Assembly: GCA_964410485.1 (NCBI GenBank)
Contig: CAYPHJ010000180.1
Span: forward strand, 1 to 5,976
DNA from: CAYPHJ01 sp964410485
Lineage (GTDB): Bacteria > Desulfobacterota > Binatia > UBA9968
Length of the DNA: 5,976 bases
Reading direction: 5' to 3'
Positions 1 through 5,904 of the stretch are shown here, in pieces. Position 1 is the first letter of the stretch. Every line of letters begins with the position of its first letter. The notes beneath the pieces are model-generated. The model was not told the DNA's origin, made no database searches, and saw only the letters and a list, made by a program, of their open reading frames with translations. Position numbers and translations under genes: made by a program.

Positions 1-351
1 GGCGCCGAGGTCGTGATCGGCTATGCCGGCAAAGAACCCGCCGGGTTCGCCGTGTTTTTTCACAACTACTCTACCTTTCTGGCGCGGCCCGGCATTTACC
101 TCGAAGATTTATTCGTGCTGCCCCACTGGCGCGGCCACGGGCTGGGCCGGCGCCTCTTGGCCCATGTCGCCAGCGCAGCGGTCGCGCGAGGTTGCGGCAG
201 ACTGGAATGGGCCGTGTTGGACTGGAACGAGCCGGCGATCCGATTCTACAGGAAGCTAGGCGCCGCGGCGATGGACGAATGGACCGTCTATCGCCTCACT
301 GGAGATGCGCTGAAACGACTCGCGTCAGAATCAGGTACAGGTGTCACGTGA
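1..351 (+). CDS. GNAT N-acetyltransferase, spermidine/diamine (SSAT)-like, 5'-truncated by window edge
   Basis: This is the C-terminal 116 residues of a GNAT acetyltransferase; the frame is open from base 1, so the true start lies upstream and the GTG at 13 is not taken as the start. Counting from base 1, the strand before the cofactor loop reads YLEDLFV (residues 33-39), the acetyl-CoA pyrophosphate loop is RGHGLG (44-49), and the C-terminal motif is WNEPAIRFYRKLGA (75-88). The YLED, WNEP and FY-K-GA combination is that of the spermidine/spermine and thialysine acetyltransferase (SSAT) branch, which moves acetyl from acetyl-CoA to a primary amine in the cytoplasm. Members are about 160 residues long, so roughly 45-50 are missing. 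The stop overlaps the start of the next gene (GTGA), which points to one transcript. The exact amine substrate cannot be read from sequence; a generic amino-group or peptide acetyltransferase is possible. Confidence 0.9.
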   Translation, partial: GAEVVIGYAGKEPAGFAVFFHNYSTFLARPGIYLEDLFVLPHWRGHGLGRRLLAHVASAAVARGCGRLEWAVLDWNEPAIRFYRKLGAAAMDEWTVYRLTGDALKRLASESGTGVT

Positions 352-2039
352 ACGAAGCTACGGCAGCACTCCACAAACTATTTGACTCCGAATGGGATTA
401 CCAGATGGAAGAATATCCAACATGGGCATCACGCCTGGGTGACCGCCGTTGGAATCATCTCTGGGAGGATCGCAGCCTGGAAGCTGTCGCTAAACGGCCT
501 CGGCATAATATCGAAGTTTTGGCCAGGCTCAGGTCCATCGATCGCAATATTCTTTCACCTTCTGATCAACTCGATTACGACCTTTTCGAAAAGGAGTACC
601 AAAATGAAATCGAGGGCCATCAGTTTGGCTGGTATTTGATGCCCCTGAACCAACACGGCGGAATCCAGACCGCAAACGAACTGGCCGACGCCCTGCCCTT
701 TGACACACTCAAAGATTACGATGATTGGCTGGCCCGGCTCCGCGCCTTTCCGGATTACATGGACCAGACCATTGCGCTGATGCGAGAAGGCGTCAACAAC
801 CGTATCATTTTGCCGCGAGTTGTTCTCCAACGCATTCCATCTCAGATCGATCATCAAATCGTCGACGATCCGAGACAAAGCCGGTTTTACAAGCCATTCG
901 CGCATTTCCCTCCTGCGATATCAGAACCGGAGCGAAAAGAGCGCGCGCTTGAAGCGGAGAAGGCGATCGCGCAATTCGTCGTCCCAGCCTTTGGACGCCT
1001 CAAGCAGTTTTTTCTCGACAGCTATTTGCCAGCGGCACGGGATGAAGATGGCATCTGGCAACTGCCTCGGGGCGAGGCCATGTACAGGTTCGCCGTGCGC
1101 GACTACACGACCACCAATATGACTCCTGAAGAGATTCACGATATCGGCTTGACGGAAGTCAAACGCATCCGCGCCGAGATGCAGGCTGTCATCGATCGCT
1201 CAGGCTACAAAGGCTCGTTTCATGAGTTCGTGTCGTTTTTAAAGAGCGATCCGCAATTCTACTATAAGGCACCTGAAGACCTGCTCCAAGCCTACCGCTC
1301 CCTGACCAGGCGAATAGATCCTCTGCTCGTCAAACTTTTTAGAACTCTCCCGCGCATGCCTTATGGAGTGGAACCCATCCCGGACAATGTGGCCCCGGAT
1401 GCGACGACTGCATACTACAGGCTGCCGGCTGCAGACGGCTCGCGTGCCGGGACTTTTTTTGTCAACCTGTACAAGCCTGAGACGAGGCCCAAATACGAAA
1501 TGATGGCTCTGTCGCTTCATGAAGCGGTACCGGGCCATCATTTGCAAATAGCGCTCGCCATGGAACAGGCGGATCTGCCGAACTTCAGACGATATGGCGG
1601 CTACACGGCCTTTATCGAAGGTTGGGGGCTTTATGCCGAATCACTGGGAGAAGAAATGGGCCTTTACGGAGATCCCTACTCCAAATTCGGCCAGTTGACA
1701 TATGAGATCTGGCGCGCTGCGCGTCTCGTCGTGGATACTGGCCTGCATGCGCTACGATGGGATCGGCAAAAAGCAATCGATTTCTGCCTCGAAAACACGG
1801 CGCGACCCGAATTGGATATTGTCAATGAGGTCGACCGCTACATCGCAATGCCGGGCCAGGCGCTGGCTTACAAAATCGGCCAACTCAGGATCGCCGCCAT
1901 TCGCGCAAGGGTTCGGAAGATAATGGGTTCGCGCTTTGACATCCGCGCTTTTCACGATGAGCTCCTTAAAGACGGCGCTCTTCCCCTGGATGTGCTCGAA
2001 ACCAAAATGGTGCAGTGGGTTGCCAATCAGATCGCGTAG
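348..2039 (+). CDS. DUF885 family protein, putative zinc metallopeptidase
   Basis: A 563-residue DUF885 (PF05960) protein of full family length. The C-terminal half carries the family signature HEAVPGHHLQ (residues 391-400), a variant of the HExxH zinc site with extra spacing, followed by EGWGLYAE (424-431), whose Glu is the likely third ligand, and a conserved-looking tail with RYIAMPGQALAYKIGQ. By analogy it should be a zinc-dependent peptidase or carboxypeptidase, although most members have no tested substrate. The GTG at 348 is chosen because the frame above it only shadows the acetyltransferase, and because the first residues (LHKLFDSEWDYQMEEYPTWAS) match the usual DUF885 N-terminus; the ATG at 405 would cut into it. 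No signal peptide or lipobox is seen, so it is probably cytoplasmic, whereas many relatives are exported. The GTGA overlap with the upstream gene suggests translational coupling. Confidence 0.92.
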   Translation: MNEATAALHKLFDSEWDYQMEEYPTWASRLGDRRWNHLWEDRSLEAVAKRPRHNIEVLARLRSIDRNILSPSDQLDYDLFEKEYQNEIEGHQFGWYLMPLNQHGGIQTANELADALPFDTLKDYDDWLARLRAFPDYMDQTIALMREGVNNRIILPRVVLQRIPSQIDHQIVDDPRQSRFYKPFAHFPPAISEPERKERALEAEKAIAQFVVPAFGRLKQFFLDSYLPAARDEDGIWQLPRGEAMYRFAVRDYTTTNMTPEEIHDIGLTEVKRIRAEMQAVIDRSGYKGSFHEFVSFLKSDPQFYYKAPEDLLQAYRSLTRRIDPLLVKLFRTLPRMPYGVEPIPDNVAPDATTAYYRLPAADGSRAGTFFVNLYKPETRPKYEMMALSLHEAVPGHHLQIALAMEQADLPNFRRYGGYTAFIEGWGLYAESLGEEMGLYGDPYSKFGQLTYEIWRAARLVVDTGLHALRWDRQKAIDFCLENTARPELDIVNEVDRYIAMPGQALAYKIGQLRIAAIRARVRKIMGSRFDIRAFHDELLKDGALPLDVLETKMVQWVANQIA

Positions 2040-2059
2040 CAGATTGCGGGAATAGCACC

Positions 2060-2088
2060 TTTTCTTTCTCCCCCCCATTTGCTAGTTT
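2060..2088 (+). promoter_or_regulatory. Weak candidate promoter for the metallophosphoesterase
   Basis: In the 74-bp gap after the DUF885 gene, a TG-extended -10-like TGCTAGTTT (hexamer 2083-2088) lies 17 bases after a poor -35-like TTTTCT (2060-2065), with a run of seven C in the spacer. Each hexamer matches the sigma70 consensus at only three of six positions. Transcription would begin near 2095, which would favour the ATG at 2114 over the in-frame GTG at 2093. Readthrough from the upstream genes is equally possible. Confidence 0.2.
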
Positions 2089-2113
2089 GCCGGTGAGAAC
2101 GTGGTTACAGCTT

Positions 2114-2845
2114 ATGGCTTCACAACGCGACGTCGTCATCGTTCACAGCTCTGATTTGCATCTTGGAATCGACGACAGCTTCGAACCTTCCCGTAGCTTT
2201 GCTTCGCTTGCAACTTTGGAAACCGTGTTGAATACAGCCGCGGAGGCACGCGCCGATGTGGTCCTGCTTGCCGGCGATACGTTTGATAATCACCGCCAAC
2301 CCGTGGAGTTGCTCGAACAAGTCGCGCGCATCATGCGCGATTACAAAAACTCGATCGTCATTCTTCCCGGCAACCACGACCCGCTTACGCCCGATTCCGT
2401 TTATCGCCGCGCCGGGCTTGGGGTAGTTCCCAACGTACAAATACTCGGGCTCAATGCCGGTAGCGCCGTGCATTTTGCTGAGCTCGAGTTGGAGATCTGG
2501 GGCCGGCCTCACATGGACTATATGGACATGGCGCCGCTCGCGGATCCGCGCCCACGCTCGACGCGATGGCATCTCGCTGCCGCGCATGGCCACTATGTGG
2601 ATATCCCGCGAGATCCCAACCGTCTCATCGGCTCGTGGCTTATTCATCGCGAAGAATTAATCGCCACCGGCGCTGATTACGTCGCCCTGGGCCACTGGAA
2701 TCAGGCTGTGCAGGTAGGCGACGGCGAGATTGCCGCCTATTATTCCGGCTCTCCCGAATATGCGGGCACGGTAAATGTTGTGCGCCTACGCAGCCAGGGC
2801 GCTGTTCAGGTCCTCCAGGCCCCGGTCAACGGCCTCCGCCGTTGA
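2114..2845 (+). CDS. Calcineurin-like metallophosphoesterase, Mre11/SbcD (COG0420)-type
   Basis: A 243-residue metallophosphoesterase. The dimetal motifs appear in order: DLHLG (D14, H16), GDTFDNH (D55), GNHD (N87, H88), AAHGH (H158/H160 region) and LGHWN (G193-N196). The DLHLG and VALGH style and the closing YYSGSPEYAG point to the Mre11/SbcD nuclease branch rather than cyclic-nucleotide or Ser/Thr phosphatases. SbcD is about 400 residues and works with the SbcC ATPase; this protein is only the catalytic core, without a capping domain, and no SbcC is present here. The usual GHxH ending is GHWN, so the last metal-ligand position holds Asn. Its reaction is therefore uncertain: a phosphodiesterase or nuclease is the best guess. 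ATG 2114 is preferred; the in-frame GTG 2093 would add seven residues, and neither has a strong ribosome site. No signal peptide is seen, so it is cytoplasmic. Confidence 0.88.
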   Translation: MASQRDVVIVHSSDLHLGIDDSFEPSRSFASLATLETVLNTAAEARADVVLLAGDTFDNHRQPVELLEQVARIMRDYKNSIVILPGNHDPLTPDSVYRRAGLGVVPNVQILGLNAGSAVHFAELELEIWGRPHMDYMDMAPLADPRPRSTRWHLAAAHGHYVDIPRDPNRLIGSWLIHREELIATGADYVALGHWNQAVQVGDGEIAAYYSGSPEYAGTVNVVRLRSQGAVQVLQAPVNGLRR

Positions 2846-2847
2846 TC
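2824..2847 (+). terminator. Hairpin across the metallophosphoesterase stop codon
   Basis: GGTCAACGGC (2824-2833) pairs with GCCGTTGATC (2838-2847) around a CTCC loop, giving ten pairs with one G-U. The TGA stop lies inside the right arm. The following bases (CCTTCCGTCTG) are pyrimidine-rich but have no clean U-run, so it may be a weak terminator or an mRNA 3'-end stabiliser. Confidence 0.35.
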
Positions 2848-2863
2848 CCTTCCGTCTGACAAT

Positions 2864-2877
2864 CATTCCCGGGAATG
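2864..2877. repeat. 14-bp perfect palindrome CATTCCCGGGAATG
   Basis: A self-complementary site in the convergent intergenic region, 19 bases past the metallophosphoesterase stop. ATTCCCG from its left half (2865-2871) recurs as a direct repeat at 2881-2887. It could be part of a termination region, a protein-binding dyad, or the edge of a repeat element. Confidence 0.5.
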
Positions 2878-2886
2878 TTGATTCCC

Positions 2887-2912
2887 GCCAAGACGCTAAG
2901 CCCGCAAAGAAA
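2887..2912 (+). repeat. Degenerate GCnAAG nonamer repeats
   Basis: Three consecutive units follow the pattern GCnAAG plus two or three bases: GCCAAGAC, GCTAAGCCC and GCAAAGAAA. From memory, similar CGCnAAG strings recur between genes in many environmental bacterial genomes; no function is assigned to them. An AT-rich stretch (2912-2924) follows. Confidence 0.45.
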
Positions 2913-2927
2913 GATTATTTATAGTTC

Positions 2928-2954
2928 GTTCCGATGTCTTCTTGGATTCGGAAC
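2928..2954 (-). terminator. Inverted repeat downstream of the hydroxyacid dehydrogenase
   Basis: GTTCCGA (2928-2934) and TCGGAAC (2948-2954) form a seven-pair stem with a 13-base loop, 29 bases past the minus-strand dehydrogenase stop. Read on that strand it is followed by an A/T-rich tract rather than a true U-run, so the terminator reading is weak. Confidence 0.25.
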
Positions 2955-2983
2955 CAACCCTCAACTCGCCACACTACTCCAAT

Positions 2984-3937
2984 TCAAAGAACCGGGTTCC
3001 TGGGCCGCTTTCCTTCCAGAACACGAATCACTTCTTCCGCCGCCCCCCATTCTCCGCGTTTCGACGCTTCCAGCGTCGCCGCGCCGAGATGCGGCGTGAA
3101 GATAACATTGTGGAGTTGAAGTAATGGATGATCTTTTTCCAGGGGCTCATTTGCGACCACGTCAAGGGCTGCCGCCGCGATCTGCTTCTCCTCGAGCGCG
3201 CGGCAGAGCGCTCCTTCGTCGATAATGCCTCCGCGGGCCGCATTGATGAGATAGGCCGAGCGCTTCATAAGCGCAAGCTCGCGCGCACCCAGCATCTTGT
3301 TCGTTTCGGCGGTGAGTGGGCAGTGCACCGTGACAAAATCCGAACGAGACAGGAGTTCGTCCAGGCCAATCCATTGACCGCCCAGCGCCGTGACGTGCGA
3401 TTCGGGAATATAAGGATCGTAGACGACAAGGTTCATCTCGAAGGCGCGCGCCCGCAGCGCAACGCGCGTTCCTATATTGCCCATGCCGATGATGCCAAGC
3501 GTCTTCTGCGCCAGCTCCGTTCCGATATAACTTAGATAGTCGCTCCAGCGATTATCCCTTACCGCTTCATTCGCCGCGACCGTGTGACGCGCCAACGCGA
3601 TCATCTGCCCGAACACCAACTCGGCGACCGAGACGGCGTTACTGCCCGGCATATTGGTAACCCAGACCCTGTGATCTTTGGCGGCTGCCAAATCGACTCT
3701 CGACGTGTCGACTCCCACTCCGGTGCGCGCGATAAGCTTTAAACGACCGCCGCTTTTCTCGATCTGTTGTCGCGTAATTTTTCCCTTTCTGCTAATCACT
3801 GCATCAGCATGTACGATTTCCCGCTCCCACCGCTCCGGTTCGACCCAAGGATTAACCACTACAAGATCCACGCGTTCACGGAGCCACTGCAAAACTTCAG
3901 GTTGAAATTCCTCGATCAGGACCCGTCCCAGTGACAT
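2984..3937 (-). CDS. D-2-hydroxyacid dehydrogenase, NAD-dependent (phosphoglycerate dehydrogenase-like)
   Basis: A 317-residue D-isomer-specific 2-hydroxyacid dehydrogenase, interconverting a 2-hydroxyacid and its 2-oxoacid with NAD(H) in the cytoplasm. The NAD domain has GMGNIG (151-156) with the ribose-binding acid in VVYDPY (D174), which favours NAD over NADP. The catalytic set is complete: R235 in NAARGGIIDE, E264 in ANEPLE and H283 in TPHLGAAT. ARTGVGVD in the substrate domain resembles D-3-phosphoglycerate dehydrogenase, but there is no C-terminal ACT domain, so feedback by serine is not expected; hydroxypyruvate/glyoxylate reductase or sulfolactate dehydrogenase are alternatives. The start at 3937 (MSLGRVLIEE) is chosen over the ATG at 3967 because AAGGAG lies six bases upstream and a good promoter overlaps the longer start. 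The gene is monocistronic here, convergent with the metallophosphoesterase and divergent from the alpha/beta hydrolase. Confidence 0.93.
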   Translation of the reverse strand: MSLGRVLIEEFQPEVLQWLRERVDLVVVNPWVEPERWEREIVHADAVISRKGKITRQQIEKSGGRLKLIARTGVGVDTSRVDLAAAKDHRVWVTNMPGSNAVSVAELVFGQMIALARHTVAANEAVRDNRWSDYLSYIGTELAQKTLGIIGMGNIGTRVALRARAFEMNLVVYDPYIPESHVTALGGQWIGLDELLSRSDFVTVHCPLTAETNKMLGARELALMKRSAYLINAARGGIIDEGALCRALEEKQIAAAALDVVANEPLEKDHPLLQLHNVIFTPHLGAATLEASKRGEWGAAEEVIRVLEGKRPRNPVL

Positions 3938-3943
3938 AGCTAT

Positions 3944-3949
3944 CTCCTT
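3944..3949 (-). promoter_or_regulatory. Shine-Dalgarno AAGGAG of the dehydrogenase
   Basis: On the minus strand AAGGAG sits six bases before the ATG at 3937. It decides the start against the in-frame ATG at 3967, which has no such site. Confidence 0.8.
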
Positions 3950-3965
3950 GGAATGAAATGGCGTC

Positions 3966-3995
3966 ATTCTAGACGCAGTATCGCTTCAATGACAA
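3966..3995 (-). promoter_or_regulatory. Sigma70-like promoter of the dehydrogenase
   Basis: On the minus strand TTGTCA (3990-3995) and TAGAAT (3966-3971) each match consensus at five of six positions and are 18 bases apart. Transcription would begin near 3959, leaving a leader of about 22 bases that includes the Shine-Dalgarno site. Confidence 0.55.
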
Positions 3996-4237
3996 CGGCT
4001 TTCACGAACAAAGCTGTGGTGCGTGAGCTCATCCGCGATTCCGCTTGACGCTTAGATAGCGCCGTACTAGGTATTATCGAGGACAGAAGATGGCAATCTT
4101 ACGCTTGCTTTGACTACTCGGCGGCGAGCACCACGCGAGGCGCTGGAAGTCAATCGTGTCGCTGGCGGCAATGGCAAAATCGACGCGAGCGGTTTACTCG
4201 CGGCAAGCGGAAGCCATAGCAACACACGCATTGGGGA

Positions 4238-4243
4238 AAGGAG
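4238..4243 (+). promoter_or_regulatory. Shine-Dalgarno AAGGAG of the alpha/beta hydrolase
   Basis: AAGGAG lies 11 bases before ATG 4255, slightly longer than ideal, and no closer in-frame start exists. It supports the chosen N-terminus. Confidence 0.65.
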
Positions 4244-4254
4244 AACCATAGACC

Positions 4255-5073
4255 ATGGAAAAAACAGTTCAGGTTGACGGGCTAAAGATTTCCTATCTCG
4301 AGGAAGGCTCGGGCCCGGCGGTAGTTTTTCTGCACGGAGCATCCCTGGGATCTTCCGCCCAATCATTTCTACGCAATCTTCCCGCAATCGGCGCGGCAGG
4401 ATTTCGCGCCATCGCGTACGATCAGCCGGGGTTTGGCCGCTCGGACAATCCCAAAAATTACACGACTTCGTATCGGACACAGTTCATCACAAAATTTATG
4501 GATGCGCTCGACCTCGAACGCGCCGCGCTGGTCGGCCACTCGCAAGCCGGCGGAATGGTGGTGCGGGTGGCGTTACAGCAACCCTCTCGCGTAAGTCATG
4601 TCGTCGTCGTCGGTGGCGGCAGCGTCTTACCACCCCTTCCCGGCAAGGGCGCGCCTGCCGGTCCAGGCGAAGGTCAGGAAGGAACAAGCGCGACGCCGAC
4701 GCTCGAAGACATGCGCAAAATCATGGATACAAACTTCTACGACAAGAGCCTCATCACAAACGAACTACTGCAGCTGCGCTTGGAAATGAGCGTTGGGAAA
4801 AATCTCGAAGCGTTCATTGAGCGCTCGAAGACGCGTGAGCCACAGGGAGGCGGCGGACCGCCCATCTACCAGCGGCTCAAAGAAATTTCCGCCCCGCTGC
4901 TCCTGCTTTATGGCAAGCAGGACCGCGGCTCGGCCGCCGAACGCTGCGCGCTGTTGAAAGAACAGGAGCCTTCGTTGCGCATCGAGCTGATTGACAAAGC
5001 GTCGCACCTGGTGATGTGGGAAGCAGCGGACAAATTTAACGAGTCACTGCTGGGTTTCCTCAAACGCGGATAG
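4255..5073 (+). CDS. Alpha/beta hydrolase, MhpC/BphD-like fold
   Basis: A 272-residue alpha/beta hydrolase of normal length with a complete catalytic set: the oxyanion-hole HG (H27-G28), nucleophile elbow GHSQAG (S96), D223 in LYGKQD and H251 in KASHLV. YDQPGFGRSDNP is typical of the MhpC/BphD and related esterase group, which hydrolyses esters or C-C bonds of ring-cleavage products; the substrate cannot be told from sequence. Between the strand after the nucleophile (VVVVGGG) and the cap helices is a Gly/Pro-rich stretch (residues 126-148), and a second flexible run PQGGGGPP (196-203) lies in the cap. The protein starts directly with MEKTVQVDG and has no signal peptide, so it is cytoplasmic. 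The next gene on the same strand is 145 bp away across a repeat-filled spacer, so co-transcription is possible but unproven. Confidence 0.92.
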   Translation: MEKTVQVDGLKISYLEEGSGPAVVFLHGASLGSSAQSFLRNLPAIGAAGFRAIAYDQPGFGRSDNPKNYTTSYRTQFITKFMDALDLERAALVGHSQAGGMVVRVALQQPSRVSHVVVVGGGSVLPPLPGKGAPAGPGEGQEGTSATPTLEDMRKIMDTNFYDKSLITNELLQLRLEMSVGKNLEAFIERSKTREPQGGGGPPIYQRLKEISAPLLLLYGKQDRGSAAERCALLKEQEPSLRIELIDKASHLVMWEAADKFNESLLGFLKRG

Positions 5074-5109
5074 TTCCAGTGGTTCCAGGCGTTCCAATCG
5101 TTCAATCTC
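5074..5109 (+). repeat. Nonamer tandem-like repeats, TTCCAnnnn
   Basis: Beginning right after the hydrolase stop, three nine-base units TTCCAGTGG, TTCCAGGCG and TTCCAATCG are followed by a decayed fourth, TTCAATCTCC. On the other strand the pattern reads as repeated GGAA/TGGAAC steps. From memory, such strings are common between genes in environmental bacterial genomes and have no established role. Confidence 0.6.
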
Positions 5110-5113
5110 CTCT

Positions 5114-5142
5114 GTTCCTCCCCCGCGTCGCGGGGGAGGAAC
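5114..5142. repeat. 29-bp perfect palindrome, 14-bp arms
   Basis: GTTCCTCCCCCGCG (5114-5127), one central T (5128) and CGCGGGGGAGGAAC (5129-5142) make a perfect inverted repeat with very GC-rich inner arms. As RNA it would fold into a strong hairpin, but no U-run follows on either strand, so it is not a standard terminator. It resembles a REP-like extragenic palindrome. Confidence 0.75.
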
Positions 5143-5159
5143 GAAGGTGGGGGTTTGAA

Positions 5160-5191
5160 CGAAGCGAGCGGTTGAACTCGAGCGAAGCGAG
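5160..5191 (+). repeat. CGAAGCGAG direct repeats
   Basis: CGAAGCGAG occurs at 5160-5168 and 5183-5191, inside a wider string of GAAC/GCGAG steps running to the isochorismatase start. ACTCG (5176-5180) and CGAGT (5188-5192) also form a small dyad around the second copy. Confidence 0.5.
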
Positions 5192-5204
5192 TGAAAGCGT
5201 GAAC

Positions 5205-5208
5205 GGAG
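5205..5208 (+). promoter_or_regulatory. Shine-Dalgarno GGAG of the isochorismatase-like gene
   Basis: GGAG lies ten bases before ATG 5219 and falls inside the repetitive GAAC/GCGAG string, so the repeat element appears to supply the ribosome site. Confidence 0.5.
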
Positions 5209-5218
5209 CAACGCGAGT

Positions 5219-5851
5219 ATGATCGAATTCGAAGGCAGACAGATACCCGGTGAGTTGAGCGAGATCGTCGATCCAAGACACACGGTGCTCTTGGTCTGGG
5301 ACATGCAGAACGATCAGGCGGGTGGCTCGTTCAACAAAGACGCCCTGATTCGGAATGCGCCGCCGCTGATCGCGGCTGCAGCGCGCGCCGGCATCAAAAC
5401 CGTCTATACGCGCCAAACGCCGTACCTGTGGCGCGACGAGTCGGCGGCCTGGATACGAAGGTTCATGAAGGCCGAGCAAGTCGATCATCCGAGCAAACTG
5501 AAACCGCGCCGACTCCACGGCAGCTTCGGCTGGCAGATCATGGAACCGTTCAAGCCGGCCGAGAATGACATCGTGATCGATAAGCGCCGCCCGACGATGT
5601 TTATCGGCAATGAATTTGAGACCATTATCTCCAATCGTAGGGCCATCACCATCGTCATTATCGGCTGCACGACCGACGGCGGCGTGGAAGCGACCTTTCG
5701 TGACGGGCATCATCGCGGTTACTTCATGGTTGTAGCGCGCGATTGCGCCGGCACGTACACCCAGGAGGGTCATGAGGCGGCGCTCAAACGGATGGAGCGT
5801 TTTGGCGACGTTGTCGACTCGAAAGAGCTGATTCAAATCTGGCAGCGCTGA
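5219..5851 (+). CDS. Isochorismatase-family (cysteine hydrolase fold) protein lacking the usual Cys
   Basis: A 210-residue isochorismatase-superfamily protein. Family members hydrolyse isochorismate, nicotinamide, N-carbamoyl amines or related amides with an Asp-Lys-Cys triad. The Asp is in LLVWDMQND (D28) and the Lys in IDKRRP (K122). The third motif normally reads G-x-x-T-x-x-C-V-x-x-T; here it is GCTTDGGVEAT (149-159), with Gly155 in the cysteine position. Cys150 sits five residues earlier and Cys176 lies in the next strand (ARDCAGT); neither is at the standard place. The protein may therefore be non-hydrolytic, use another residue, or belong to a clade with a shifted site. Length and the rest of the fold are normal, and the frame is intact, so it is unlikely to be a decaying gene. 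ATG 5219 gives a standard N-terminus with GGAG upstream. No export signal is seen. Confidence 0.9.
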   Translation: MIEFEGRQIPGELSEIVDPRHTVLLVWDMQNDQAGGSFNKDALIRNAPPLIAAAARAGIKTVYTRQTPYLWRDESAAWIRRFMKAEQVDHPSKLKPRRLHGSFGWQIMEPFKPAENDIVIDKRRPTMFIGNEFETIISNRRAITIVIIGCTTDGGVEATFRDGHHRGYFMVVARDCAGTYTQEGHEAALKRMERFGDVVDSKELIQIWQR

Positions 5852-5904
5852 GCAAACGAACCGACGGAAAAACTGAAGATCGCGCCAAACCGCAAAGTAA
5901 TTCA

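Larger units (their letters stand above)
3938..4254. other. Divergent intergenic region, 317 bp
   Basis: This region separates the minus-strand dehydrogenase from the plus-strand hydrolase. The dehydrogenase promoter occupies its left end. The right two thirds should hold the hydrolase promoter, but none is convincing: TTGACG (4045-4050) and TATTAT (4072-4077) are 21 bases apart, too far for a normal pair. CGCGAG (4184-4189) and CTCGCG (4197-4202) form a six-pair stem with a seven-base loop in the hydrolase leader. A plus frame from 4071 is open to the hydrolase start but has no good start codon and no recognisable motif. Confidence 0.5.

Noticed and set aside
192..347. 52-codon N-terminal extension of the DUF885 protein from an ATG at 192
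   Set aside because: This stretch is the out-of-frame shadow of the acetyltransferase; the family-like N-terminus begins at GTG 348.
3128..3535. 135-codon plus-strand frame
   Set aside because: It is antisense to the NAD-binding and catalytic parts of the dehydrogenase, which has all family motifs, and the translation is Arg-rich without domain features.
3938..3967. Ten-residue extension of the dehydrogenase from the ATG at 3967
   Set aside because: The -10 box overlaps this start and the strong Shine-Dalgarno serves the ATG at 3937.
4071..4277. Open plus-strand frame ahead of the hydrolase that might be a gene remnant
   Set aside because: No ATG or GTG with a ribosome site and no recognisable motif; kept only as a remark on the intergenic region.
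4067..4480. 137-codon minus-strand frame covering the divergent spacer
   Set aside because: More than half overlaps the alpha/beta hydrolase antisense, and the translation resembles no protein family.
5114..5142. Classical rho-independent terminator for the hydrolase
   Set aside because: The stem is excellent but no U-run follows on either strand, so it is listed as a palindromic repeat.
5074..5218. CRISPR-like array
   Set aside because: The units are nine bases, degenerate and without unique spacers; no cas genes are present.
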